24,012 bases of DNA, taken from the NCBI GenBank assembly GCA_031264885.1, contig JAISDM010000246.1:1-24012 (forward strand), in the 5' to 3' direction. The notes beneath the pieces are model-generated. The model was given only the letters and a program-made list of their open reading frames with translations. It ran no database searches and had not been told where the DNA came from. Numbering within the stretch: the first letter of the stretch is position 1; each line of letters opens with the position of its first letter. Source of the DNA: Peptococcaceae bacterium (GTDB lineage Bacteria; Bacillota; Peptococcia; DRI-13; UBA5745). The position numbers and the translations under genes were made by a program. Below, piece by piece: positions 8,595-15,786 of this stretch.

Positions 8595-9349
8595 TCCGCG
8601 TCCACATCCAATCCCACCGGACAATGATCGCTGCCATGAACATCCGCGTAGATCATGGCGTCATTGACAGACGCGGCCAAACTCTCAGACGTCACGAAAT
8701 AATCGATGCGCCAGCCCACGTTCCTCTCCCGGGCGGAACTCATATAGGACCACCATGTATAAGCGTCCGCCCGATCCGGATTGAGGCGCCGGAAGGTGTC
8801 GATAAAACCGGCGCCCAGCAATTCGGTCATCTTCGCCCTTTCCTCATCGGTAAACCCGGCGTTTTTTCGGTTGGACCGGGGGTTTTTGATGTCAATTTCC
8901 TCATGGGCCACGTTCATGTCCCCGCAGACGATCACCGGCTTGTTCTGATTCAGCCCCAGAAGATAGGCCCTGAAATCGTCCTCCCACCGCATACGGTAGG
9001 GCAGCCGGGCCAGCCCCCGCTGAGAATTGGGCGTATACACATTGACGAGGTAGCAGGCGTCAAACTCCAGCGTAATCACGCGGCCTTCCTGATCATGTTC
9101 CGTCAGCCCTATCCCGCAGCTCACACTCAAAGGGTGGATCCGCGTGAACACCGCCGTCCCGGAATACCCCTTTTTTACCGCGCTGTTCCAATATTCCTCA
9201 TAACCTCTCAGATCCAGCTCCGCCTGACCCCGGATCATCTTGGTCTCCTGGAGGCAGAATACGTCCGCGTCCAAATCCTTGAAAGCCTCCGTAAAGCCCT
9301 TCCCAAGGCATGACCTCAACCCGTTCACATTCCATGAAACACATTTCAT
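8591..9349 (-). CDS. exoA: Exodeoxyribonuclease III / AP endonuclease
   Basis: This Mg-dependent DNA repair nuclease cleaves at abasic sites and removes 3' blocks. All landmarks of the exonuclease III family are visible: WNVNGLRS near the N-terminus, LQETK (metal-binding glutamate), the central VYTPNSQ, GDMNVAH, WWSYMSSARERNVGWRIDYF, and the C-terminal SDHCPVGLDV with the catalytic Asp-His. The ATG at 9349 gives 252 residues, the normal size, and AGGAAGG lies 11 nt upstream. Longer in-frame versions run into promoter and repeat DNA and are not conserved. It is the first gene of an exoA-murJ pair. Confidence 0.95.
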   Translation of the reverse strand: MKCVSWNVNGLRSCLGKGFTEAFKDLDADVFCLQETKMIRGQAELDLRGYEEYWNSAVKKGYSGTAVFTRIHPLSVSCGIGLTEHDQEGRVITLEFDACYLVNVYTPNSQRGLARLPYRMRWEDDFRAYLLGLNQNKPVIVCGDMNVAHEEIDIKNPRSNRKNAGFTDEERAKMTELLGAGFIDTFRRLNPDRADAYTWWSYMSSARERNVGWRIDYFVTSESLAASVNDAMIYADVHGSDHCPVGLDVDAE

Positions 9350-9417
9350 CCGCCGCCGATCCTTCCTCGCCTCAACTCGCTCATTCGCAATGACAATGCC
9401 CGTCCCCCGTATTCTAC

Positions 9418-9444
9418 AGTATAAACAGGAATAATACAAGTCAA
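9418..9444 (-). promoter_or_regulatory. Putative promoter of exoA-murJ
   Basis: On the minus strand TTGACT (9444-9439) is followed by TATACT (9423-9418) at a 15-bp spacing, slightly short. The site lies about 70 nt before the exoA ATG. Confidence 0.45.
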
Positions 9445-9464
9445 ACACAGGCGCCGCTGCCCGC

Positions 9465-9520
9465 GTCATTCCGGGCATTCCTTCCCATACGTCGTTATTC
9501 CGGGCTTGACCCGGAATGAC
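9465..9520. repeat. Family B palindrome copy
   Basis: GTCATTCCGGGC (9465-9476) and, at 9491-9520, a short palindrome reading TTCCGGGCTTGACCCGGAA within GTcgTTATTCCGG...CCGGAATGAC. The family A hairpin follows 20 nt later. Confidence 0.8.
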
Positions 9521-9540
9521 GGGGCGGCACGGAACGAATC

Positions 9541-9564
9541 GTAGGGGCGGCAGAATGCCGCCCC
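9541..9564. repeat. Family A copy reduced to one hairpin
   Basis: AGGGGCGGCA, GAA, TGCCGCCCCT: a single perfect 10-bp hairpin formed from the two outer blocks with the usual 21-nt loop missing. It lies just downstream of the binding-protein gene on the minus strand. No U tract follows, so it is not a standard terminator. Confidence 0.75.
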
Positions 9565-9577
9565 TGCTGTTCCGTTA

Positions 9578-11053
9578 TTACTTCAGAAACGCGTTCGCGG
9601 TTAATTCCGCGTAATCGGCGTCGGAGAGCGCCTTGCCATAGAACAGACGGTAATATTCCTGCGCCTCCGCCTTAACGTCGTAAGCGGCCTGATCCGGATA
9701 TAACACCTTCGTCAGCCAGATGAGACCCAGGAACCGGTTGATGCTCGGGGGGCTTCCCATCCAGTTGTCGGGACCGCTGGGGATTTCGACAACCTTGTTG
9801 TTCTTGACGGCTGACAGCGTCTGCCAGGTAGTGTTGCCGGATACGTTTTTCAAAACGCCGCTGTTCACGATGATGAATTCAGGGTCAACCCCCAGCAGGT
9901 ATTCGAAATCGCTTTCATTGCCGCTCCCTCTCTGGCCCAGCACATCGAAGTCCGCCACATTGTCCGCCACCAAGTCAATGACTTCGCTGTGGCTGTATGT
10001 AACGTCATGTTTTTCCTCGTTGGAACCGATGATGCTGACCTCGTTACCGTTGACGCCGGTCACCCACAAAGCCTTGATTTCATTGGTTCCGACCGCTTTC
10101 ATGACATCATTGGTCTGGCTGAGTATCTTCTCACAGAACTGCGCCAGCTCCTCGCCGCGCGCCTCGCGGTTCAGCAGTTTACCCAAGGCGCGGAAGGCCG
10201 CGGGCGTGCTGTCCAGCTTCGCGGTAATATGAACGGCAGGGATCGCCAGTTTCGCGGTAATGCTGTCCATATCCTCCCCGACCGTATCCTTCGGGTCTCC
10301 AAGGTCAATCACGATCTCAGGGTTGATGCCGGCGATGGTCTCATAATTGATGTCGCTGGAGCCGTAGAACGAACCGACCACCGGCAGTTTGTTCAAGTCT
10401 TCCGGAACATATTTGTCGTTGGGGGGATTGTAGGCGCTTCCAAGGGACGTCAGCAGATCGGGCGCGATGGCCACCAAAAACCGCTGCGCCAGATGCCCGC
10501 TGGGCGACACCCTGGTGATGTCCGCCGGGAGCGTCACCGCGCGGCCGACGCTGTCTGTAAAGGTTTGAGTCTCCCCGGACGCGGACGCCGCCGCGCTGGT
10601 CAGCGCCACCGTCCGGGTTTCGCCGTCCCAGGCGGCGCCAATCCCCAGAGCCTCAGCGATGAACCGAAGCGGCACAAAGGTTCGGCCGTTTTCGACCACG
10701 GCGGCTGTATCCATTTGGGTCTGGCTGCCGTTGACCATCATGGTGTCGCTGCCTGCCGTCAGCACGATTTTCGCTTTGTCGCTGAACACGCTGACGGTTT
10801 TTTGAGCCTCGTTCCAGTTAACCGAGTTCACGCCCAGCGCTTCGCTGATAAAGCGCACGGGAACCATCGTTCGGCCGGCGGAGTCGGTATACGGCTCGGC
10901 GTCAGGCGCGGTTCCCCCCGTGGCCGGCGCGCCGTCCAGGGTGACGGTTACCGGCGGCGCCGCGCCGGCGGCTGCCGGAGCGAATCCGGCGGCTGTCAGG
11001 CAGACCGCCAACAGCAGTGACAGGGTTTTTCTCAATAACAGGGTTTTGTTCAT
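9578..11053 (-). CDS. Iron/cobalamin-family substrate-binding protein with N-terminal stalk domain
   Basis: This 491-residue secreted protein has three parts: a Sec signal peptide (first ~32 residues, ending near AAAGA), a copper-amine-oxidase-N type stalk domain (about 34-150, with two repeats of the MVPVRFISEALG / FVPLRFIAEALG motif), and a periplasmic-binding-protein domain of the siderophore/heme/B12 class (about 160-491, FTDSVGRAVTLP, INPEIVIDLG, VDPEFIIVN). The only cysteine in the signal region is preceded by Leu-Ala-Val, a poor lipobox, so lipid anchoring is doubtful. AAGGAGG sits 8 nt before the ATG, within the end of the upstream ATPase gene; the two genes overlap as ATGA. It is the last gene of the importer operon. 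The ligand cannot be read from sequence: ferric siderophore, heme or corrinoid are all possible. Confidence 0.88.
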   Translation of the reverse strand: MNKTLLLRKTLSLLLAVCLTAAGFAPAAAGAAPPVTVTLDGAPATGGTAPDAEPYTDSAGRTMVPVRFISEALGVNSVNWNEAQKTVSVFSDKAKIVLTAGSDTMMVNGSQTQMDTAAVVENGRTFVPLRFIAEALGIGAAWDGETRTVALTSAAASASGETQTFTDSVGRAVTLPADITRVSPSGHLAQRFLVAIAPDLLTSLGSAYNPPNDKYVPEDLNKLPVVGSFYGSSDINYETIAGINPEIVIDLGDPKDTVGEDMDSITAKLAIPAVHITAKLDSTPAAFRALGKLLNREARGEELAQFCEKILSQTNDVMKAVGTNEIKALWVTGVNGNEVSIIGSNEEKHDVTYSHSEVIDLVADNVADFDVLGQRGSGNESDFEYLLGVDPEFIIVNSGVLKNVSGNTTWQTLSAVKNNKVVEIPSGPDNWMGSPPSINRFLGLIWLTKVLYPDQAAYDVKAEAQEYYRLFYGKALSDADYAELTANAFLK

Positions 11054-11793
11054 GGGTAAAACCTCCTTAAATCATTTATTTGAAGATGATATAACCGGCA
11101 TATCAAATCCTCCGTGAGGATGTTTTCGGGCGCGCCGTCCGCGGCGATTCCGCCGTTCTCCAGCGCGACTACCCTATCCGCGAACCATTTGGCGTGGTCG
11201 GGATTGTGGGTACTCATAACAATCGTGAAGCCTTGCTTCGAAAGCTCCTTGATCCGCGTCATCACCCGTATCTGATTCCCAAAATCCAGGTTGGCGGTGG
11301 GCTCGTCCATAATAAGGGTTTTGGCCTGCTGCGCAATGGCCCGGGCGATAAGGGCAAGCTGCTGCTCTCCGCCGCTGATGTGCGTGAATCCGCGTTCCGC
11401 GAGATGCTCGATGCTGAGTATCTCGATCGCGCGGCGCGCGTTCTCGGTCTGGGTTTTGCCGGGCGATACCAAACTGCCGATTTGCGCGGATGTGCCCATC
11501 AGAACCATATCGAACACCGTGTAATTAAACGTCGGCGCGTGTGATTGAGGCACGAAAGCGATTCGCTTGGCGAGAGAACGTGTGTTTATCCTTCTGACGC
11601 TCTCGCCCGCGATTCTTATATCACCGCCGAAACGCCTCTGAAATCCGAGGATGCAGTGAAACAGCGTGGACTTGCCCGCCCCGTTGGCGCCCAATACAGC
11701 AAGGAGTTCCCCTTCCTCCGCTTTGAAGGTCACCCCATCCAAAACCGCCGCGCCGCGCATATACTCAAAGGACAGATTCTCCACGTCCAGCAT
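11050..11793 (-). CDS. FecE/BtuD-type ABC importer ATPase
   Basis: The cytoplasmic ATPase of an iron/B12-class importer, 247 residues. Walker A is GANGAGKST (35-43), the signature is ISGGEQQLALIARA, Walker B is TLIMDEPTANLD, and the switch histidine is in STHNPDH. The ATG at 11793 shares one base with the permease stop (TGATG), with GAGG upstream. An in-frame TTG at 11826 would add 11 residues inside the permease gene and is less likely. Overlaps on both sides show a tight operon with the permease and binding protein. Confidence 0.94.
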   Translation of the reverse strand: MLDVENLSFEYMRGAAVLDGVTFKAEEGELLAVLGANGAGKSTLFHCILGFQRRFGGDIRIAGESVRRINTRSLAKRIAFVPQSHAPTFNYTVFDMVLMGTSAQIGSLVSPGKTQTENARRAIEILSIEHLAERGFTHISGGEQQLALIARAIAQQAKTLIMDEPTANLDFGNQIRVMTRIKELSKQGFTIVMSTHNPDHAKWFADRVVALENGGIAADGAPENILTEDLICRLYHLQINDLRRFYP

Positions 11794-12785
11794 CACAGCG
11801 CCTCGCTTTTTCTCGTAATCAGCCAAATGAAGAAGGGCGCCCCAATAACGCTTGTCAGTATGCCGATGGGGATTTCGGTCATAAACAGATTGCGCGACAC
11901 ATCGTCAACCAACAGCAGGAACAGCCCGCCGCCGAGCATGCAGGCCGGCGTCAGATACCGGTAGTCGTTTCCCACCAGCCGCCGCGTCAAATGCGGAATC
12001 ACCAGGCCGACCCAGCCGATCAGGCCGCTGACGCTGACGCTTGCCGCCGTTATCAGCGTGGAACAGATAATGACCGCAAACCTTACCGCCCTGACGTTCA
12101 CTCCCACGGATTTCGCTTCGTCGTCCGAAAGTGTCAGCACGTTTATCCGCCACCGCAGCAACAGCAGCGGAACGATGCCCAGCGCCATCGGAATCAAAGC
12201 GAGACTCACCGCCTGGGGGGTCGTCTTTGCCAGCGATCCCATCATCCAAAACGTGATCTCCGGCAGAACATTGTTCGGATCGGCCACCAGCTTAATGAAC
12301 GAGGTGACGGCGTCGGCAATTGAACGGATCATGATTCCGGCCAAAACAATACCGATGAGCCGGCTTCCCCTTGCCGCGTGGCTTACGAGCATGACCAACG
12401 CGATGGTTCCAAAGCTGAACACGAAGGCGAATATCATCACCATCTGGCTGCTTAACTCAAGCCAAATCGCCAGCGCCGCGCCTGTGGCGGCGCCGGAGGA
12501 CGCGCCCAGTATATCCGGCGCCGCCATCGGATTCTGGAATACGCCCTGATAGCTTGCCCCGGCCACCGACAGGCAGCACCCCACCAGGCACGCCATAATA
12601 ATCCGCGGCAGCCGCACATTAAAGAAGATCGCCCCGATTTGCTCGGTGGACGGTTCAAGCCCGCGCAGCAATCTGCCAATTTCCGAAACGCCGATGGAAA
12701 ACCTGCCCAGTGTTATTGAAACAATAACCGCTATGCACAACAATACGCCCAATGCGATGATGGTCAGCGCGACACGTGTCTTCAT
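11793..12785 (-). CDS. FecCD-family ABC importer permease
   Basis: The membrane subunit of the iron/siderophore/B12 importer, 330 residues with many hydrophobic helices. The FecCD/BtuC signature is clear: RLPRIIMACLVGCCLSVAGA, then YQGVFQNPMAAPDILGASSGA, and near the C-terminus GLIGWVGLVIPHLTRRLVGND. ATG 12785 has GGAAGGAT just upstream and starts right before the first helix. In-frame codons further upstream run through promoter DNA and a tandem repeat. It is the first gene of the three-gene operon. A single permease gene implies a homodimer. Confidence 0.94.
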   Translation of the reverse strand: MKTRVALTIIALGVLLCIAVIVSITLGRFSIGVSEIGRLLRGLEPSTEQIGAIFFNVRLPRIIMACLVGCCLSVAGASYQGVFQNPMAAPDILGASSGAATGAALAIWLELSSQMVMIFAFVFSFGTIALVMLVSHAARGSRLIGIVLAGIMIRSIADAVTSFIKLVADPNNVLPEITFWMMGSLAKTTPQAVSLALIPMALGIVPLLLLRWRINVLTLSDDEAKSVGVNVRAVRFAVIICSTLITAASVSVSGLIGWVGLVIPHLTRRLVGNDYRYLTPACMLGGGLFLLLVDDVSRNLFMTEIPIGILTSVIGAPFFIWLITRKSEAL

Positions 12786-12793
12786 CCGTATCC

Positions 12794-12826
12794 TTCCAAA
12801 AAGTTCATATGTATGTTCGTTTGGAA
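12794..12826. repeat. Inverted repeat over the permease leader and RBS
   Basis: TTCCAAA (12794-12800) and TTTGGAA (12820-12826) are a 7-bp inverted repeat with a 19-nt spacer, in the untranslated leader of the importer. One arm touches the Shine-Dalgarno GGAAGGAT, so a hairpin could limit translation. There is no sequence match to a Fur box or cobalamin riboswitch. Confidence 0.45.
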
Positions 12827-12837
12827 TCCCTAAAGAT

Positions 12838-12866
12838 TTTTTAGCATACGAAATGTGTTTTGTCAA
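12838..12866 (-). promoter_or_regulatory. Putative promoter of the ABC importer operon
   Basis: On the minus strand a perfect -35 TTGACA (12866-12861) lies 17 bp from TAAAAA (12843-12838), a weak -10. It is about 55 nt before the permease ATG. The motif CATACGAA, seen twice more near the flavodiiron gene, falls in the spacer. Confidence 0.55.
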
Positions 12867-12875
12867 TAATGAATT

Positions 12876-12906
12876 CCCGGATCCCCGGATCCCCGGATCC
12901 CCGGAT
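12876..12906. repeat. Tandem octamer repeat
   Basis: Nearly four copies of the 8-bp unit CCCCGGAT lie end to end between the small membrane-protein gene and the importer promoter. Confidence 0.9.
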
Positions 12907-12918
12907 CTGCGATGGACA

Positions 12919-13155
12919 TCATACAGGGGGTGTGAAGGATAACTCCATCCCCAAAAGGCGGAAATGCCAGCCTGTCCGGGAAAATTCCGCGCTGAAAAAA
13001 GCGGTTCGGGGGTACCACAGCGTTTTTTCAATTTGAAGCGTCACAAAATATAAGCCGGCGCAGACCAGACAGAAGCTGAGCACGACCATCAGCCCCGCCC
13101 TGAGCCGCCAGCTTTTATTTGTCGTATTTTTCGTATCGGCGTCCCGTTTTTCCAT
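12919..13155 (-). CDS. Small single-pass membrane protein, function unknown
   Basis: This 78-residue protein has a charged N-terminus (MEKRDADTKNTTNKSWRLR), one transmembrane segment (about 20-41, LMVVLSFCLVCAGLYFV) and an outer tail of about 37 residues ending SFTPPV. I do not recognise the family. The start at 13155 has GAGGACGG upstream; a longer version beginning at 13215 is less likely. It lies downstream of spoIIP on the same strand, where Firmicutes such as Bacillus often carry the small membrane gene yqxA between spoIIP and lepA. That positional match hints at a sporulation link but no sequence similarity to YqxA was established. Coding status is fair rather than certain. Confidence 0.55.
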   Translation of the reverse strand: MEKRDADTKNTTNKSWRLRAGLMVVLSFCLVCAGLYFVTLQIEKTLWYPRTAFFSAEFSRTGWHFRLLGMELSFTPPV

Positions 13156-13219
13156 GTGTTTCCGTCCTCGGTACAGTATTTGCGATTCATAATCTGAAAA
13201 TCTGGCGCCTGCCAAAGGC

Positions 13220-13286
13220 GGGCGGCAGAATGCCGCCCCTACGGTACCGTGAACAATGCATCTGTAGGGGCGGCATCCTGCCGCCC
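13220..13286. repeat. Family A palindrome, full length, inverted orientation
   Basis: Two 23-bp arms with one mismatch flank a 21-nt loop. The loop reads as the reverse complement of the loops at 6951, 18580 and 19436 (GGTACCGTGAA versus TTCACGGTACC), so this copy is flipped. It lies between the spoIIP stop and the small membrane-protein gene. Confidence 0.92.
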
Positions 13287-13296
13287 GTCTTTGGAC

Positions 13297-14319
13297 TTAC
13301 GGCTCTCCGGGCTCCGTCAATACCGCCGCCAGCGCGTGAGCCGCCAGCCGCGTGGAATTTTCGGCGTCCTGGACAGTGTTGAGATCGCTGCCCACCTCGA
13401 TTAAGATTGAATCCGGCGTCAGATGCTGGTTGTAGCGCCGGTCTTGCGCGATCCGGACCGGCTTCATCAAGCCCGGATACATTTCATTGCACTTGCTTTC
13501 GATTTTTTTCGCCAGCGCCAGGTTTTCCTGATAATTCGCGTATCCCGTGCCCACCACCAGCATGAGCTTGGCGCAGGGCTCGCCGTCGATATACGTCAGC
13601 GTGTCCTCCCGTTTCTGAAAGCCCGCGTCCCGGTGAAAGTCCACCGCCAGCCGCAATTCGGGATACCGGGTCAAATATTGCTTGAGGGTCGTCATGGAAC
13701 GGTTGTACGCCTTGGTAAAATCCGGCCGGTCATGAACCGCCTCGGAGTGCGCCGTCTTTATGGCATGTTCGGATTCCAGCACGGAAGCCATCACCGCGCC
13801 CATCTGAACCACGCCGCCGTCTTTCCCGCCGTCCCCCGTCTGATAGGCTTCCCCATTATGCGTATGATAAATCAACACCACCGGATCCCCGTCAGGAAAA
13901 AGCAAAACCGGCTGTTCCGGATAATCCGGCCAGAGACTCTCATAAGGATCCGGTTCCGTCAGGGAATCCTCCTCCAAAAGGAGCGCGGTCCGGTTCCCCG
14001 GCCCGAGATTTGCCGCCGCCGCCCATCGGGCGTCCGCCTGAATGTTCATTTCCCATGACAGCATCGCCACAGGCGTCAACTCCTCCACGCCCAAAACAGC
14101 CCCAAGCGCATCGTCCCATTGCCCGCCCCAGTCAAATTCCTGAGACAGACTCCACATACCCACAGACCGCAGCCATTCCCCCTGATACCGGTTCAGCCTC
14201 AGAATCCCCAAGTAACCTGTCCAAAACATCAGACCCAGAAACAACGCCAAAAAAAGCAAAACCATGTCCATCTGAGCCATTCTGGCCCACTCTTTCCGGG
14301 AATAATTCCTAGGCAGCAT
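13297..14319 (-). CDS. spoIIP: Stage II sporulation protein P (SpoIIP)
   Basis: SpoIIP is the amidase/endopeptidase that, with SpoIID and SpoIIM, degrades septal peptidoglycan during forespore engulfment. The protein has an N-terminal transmembrane anchor (about 18-40) and the catalytic domain: LIYHTHNGEAY (149-159), YNRSMTTLKQYL, VDFHRD, and IEVGSDLNTVQDAENSTRLAAHALA near the C-terminus. All are family hallmarks. At 340 residues it is somewhat shorter than the Bacillus protein, mostly in the linker after the anchor. The ATG has GGAG 8 nt upstream. A possible sigma-E site precedes it. It shows that the organism is, or recently was, a spore former. Confidence 0.94.
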   Translation of the reverse strand: MLPRNYSRKEWARMAQMDMVLLFLALFLGLMFWTGYLGILRLNRYQGEWLRSVGMWSLSQEFDWGGQWDDALGAVLGVEELTPVAMLSWEMNIQADARWAAAANLGPGNRTALLLEEDSLTEPDPYESLWPDYPEQPVLLFPDGDPVVLIYHTHNGEAYQTGDGGKDGGVVQMGAVMASVLESEHAIKTAHSEAVHDRPDFTKAYNRSMTTLKQYLTRYPELRLAVDFHRDAGFQKREDTLTYIDGEPCAKLMLVVGTGYANYQENLALAKKIESKCNEMYPGLMKPVRIAQDRRYNQHLTPDSILIEVGSDLNTVQDAENSTRLAAHALAAVLTEPGEP

Positions 14320-14364
14320 CTTTTCCGCTCCTTTTCAACCCACTCAAACCCATACGCTTAAAAA

Positions 14365-14393
14365 ATATTATGTGAAAAGAATCGGATTTATAC
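14365..14393 (-). promoter_or_regulatory. Possible sigma-E promoter of spoIIP
   Basis: On the minus strand CATAATAT (14372-14365) matches 6 of 8 positions of the B. subtilis sigma-E -10 (CATACAnT). GTATAAA (14393-14387) lies 14 bp upstream as a weak -35. The -10 is about 46 nt from the spoIIP ATG. spoIIP is a sigma-E gene in Bacillus, which makes this plausible but not proven. Confidence 0.35.
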
Positions 14394-14451
14394 CCGCTAA
14401 ACCGACCTTTCCATACGAATAATATTATGTAGGACGAATTTCATATGTGGA

Positions 14452-14480
14452 TTGACAAAATTGGTTAAAAACGTTATTCT
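14452..14480 (+). promoter_or_regulatory. Strong sigma-A promoter of the flavodiiron gene
   Basis: TTGACA (14452-14457), a 17-bp spacer, then TATTCT (14475-14480). The predicted start leaves a leader of about 60 nt that is GC-rich near the ribosome binding site. Confidence 0.8.
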
Positions 14481-14549
14481 AAAGAAAAGTACATACGAAG
14501 GCGGCGGCGAAATCACGCTCGCGTCCCGCCCGAATTAAGGACGATGCCT

Positions 14550-15737
14550 ATGAAAGAATTAAAGAAAAACATCTACTGGGTCGGAATCAAGGACTGGGAG
14601 CTCAAGCGCTTCCATGGGGACGAGTTCGTCACGGAAAAAGGCTCCACCTATAATTCCTATTTGATCAAAGATGAAAAAACAGCCTTGGTCGACACGGCCT
14701 GGGGGCCCTTCAAAGAGGCTTATGTGGACGCCCTATCCCAAGCCGTCGATCTGAGCGCGATTGATTATATCGTCTGCAATCATTCGGAAACCGACCATTC
14801 CGGCGCCTTGCCTCTGCTTTTGTCCAAGATCCCGGGTACGCCGGTTTATTGTACCCAAAAAGGCGCCCAAATGCTGAAGCGCCACTATCATGAGGACTGG
14901 AATTTTCAGATTGTCAAAACCGGAAGCGCGCTGCCTCTGGGCGAATACGAACTGAATTTCGTGGAGGCCCCTATGCTGCACTGGCCGGACAGCATGTTCA
15001 CCTACGTTAAAGGCGCCTCCCTGCTGCTGCCCAACGACGCCTTCGGGCAGCATTACGCCTTCTCCGGATTCTTTAACGATGAGGCGGATCCCTGCGAACT
15101 GAACCGGGAGGCCATTATTTATTACGCGAACATATTGGCGCCCTTCGGCAAAATGATCCGCGCCAAAATCGACCAGCTCAAGAGCATGAACCTGCCCATC
15201 GACATGATCGCCCCCAGCCACGGGGTGATCTGGCGGGACAATCCCATGGAGATCGTGGAGCGGTATTACGAGTGGGCGGGAGAGTACAGAGAGGATTTCG
15301 TCGCCATCGTATACGATACCATGTGGCACGGAACCAAACAGATGGCCGAGGCCATCGGCGCGGGGATCACGAAACAGGGGATCAAAGCGAAGATCATCAA
15401 CGCCGCCCGGAACGACAGCACCCATGTGCTGACGGATATATTCCGGGCCGCGGGCATCTTGCTGGGGTCGTCCACCTATAACAACGGACTCCTGCACTCC
15501 ATGGCGGGCATCGCGGAAGGCATCCGGGGGATGAAGCTGCGAGGCAAGCTGGGCGCGGCTTTCGGCTCCTACGGCTGGAGCGGCGAGGCGCCGCAGATCC
15601 TGTCCGACTCGCTGGCCAAATCCGGGATCAAGGTCACAGCCGAACCCATCAAGGCCGTCAACAACCCCACAGAAGAAGAAATCGCGGCGTGCGTCGCCTA
15701 CGGAGAAGCCTTCGCCCGGGCGGTCAAAGAACAATAA
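14550..15737 (+). CDS. Flavodiiron protein (A-type flavoprotein, O2/NO reductase)
   Basis: This cytoplasmic enzyme of anaerobes reduces O2 to water or NO to N2O. It has an N-terminal metallo-beta-lactamase-like domain with a complete diiron ligand set: H78, E80, D82 and H83 in HSETDH, then H144, D163 and H224. A C-terminal flavodoxin domain binds FMN (VAIVYDTMWHGTKQMA from about 251, SSTYNNG, FGSYGWSG). At 395 residues it is the normal two-domain class A form, with no rubredoxin or flavin reductase fused. AAGGA lies 8 nt before ATG 14550; the ATG at 14544 is too close to it. It needs an electron donor (rubredoxin system) not found here. The two CAP genes follow on the same strand after 49 nt and might be co-transcribed. 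Confidence 0.95.
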   Translation: MKELKKNIYWVGIKDWELKRFHGDEFVTEKGSTYNSYLIKDEKTALVDTAWGPFKEAYVDALSQAVDLSAIDYIVCNHSETDHSGALPLLLSKIPGTPVYCTQKGAQMLKRHYHEDWNFQIVKTGSALPLGEYELNFVEAPMLHWPDSMFTYVKGASLLLPNDAFGQHYAFSGFFNDEADPCELNREAIIYYANILAPFGKMIRAKIDQLKSMNLPIDMIAPSHGVIWRDNPMEIVERYYEWAGEYREDFVAIVYDTMWHGTKQMAEAIGAGITKQGIKAKIINAARNDSTHVLTDIFRAAGILLGSSTYNNGLLHSMAGIAEGIRGMKLRGKLGAAFGSYGWSGEAPQILSDSLAKSGIKVTAEPIKAVNNPTEEEIAACVAYGEAFARAVKEQ

Positions 15738-15786
15738 ACAATCAAATAAAGCAGTGCGTTACACCGCAAAAGGAGGAACACCATTC

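Noticed and set aside
9350..9478. A 43-residue N-terminal extension of exoA
   Set aside because: It is read from promoter and repeat DNA, is not conserved in the family, and the ATG at 9349 starts at the conserved block with a ribosome binding site.
12786..12918. Cobalamin riboswitch or Fur box upstream of the importer
   Set aside because: No B12-box-like sequence or GATAATGATTATC-like palindrome is visible, and the leader is too short for a full cobalamin riboswitch.
12786..13031. An 82-residue N-terminal extension of the importer permease
   Set aside because: It translates the promoter, tandem octamer and part of the neighbouring gene, and family length is reached from 12785.
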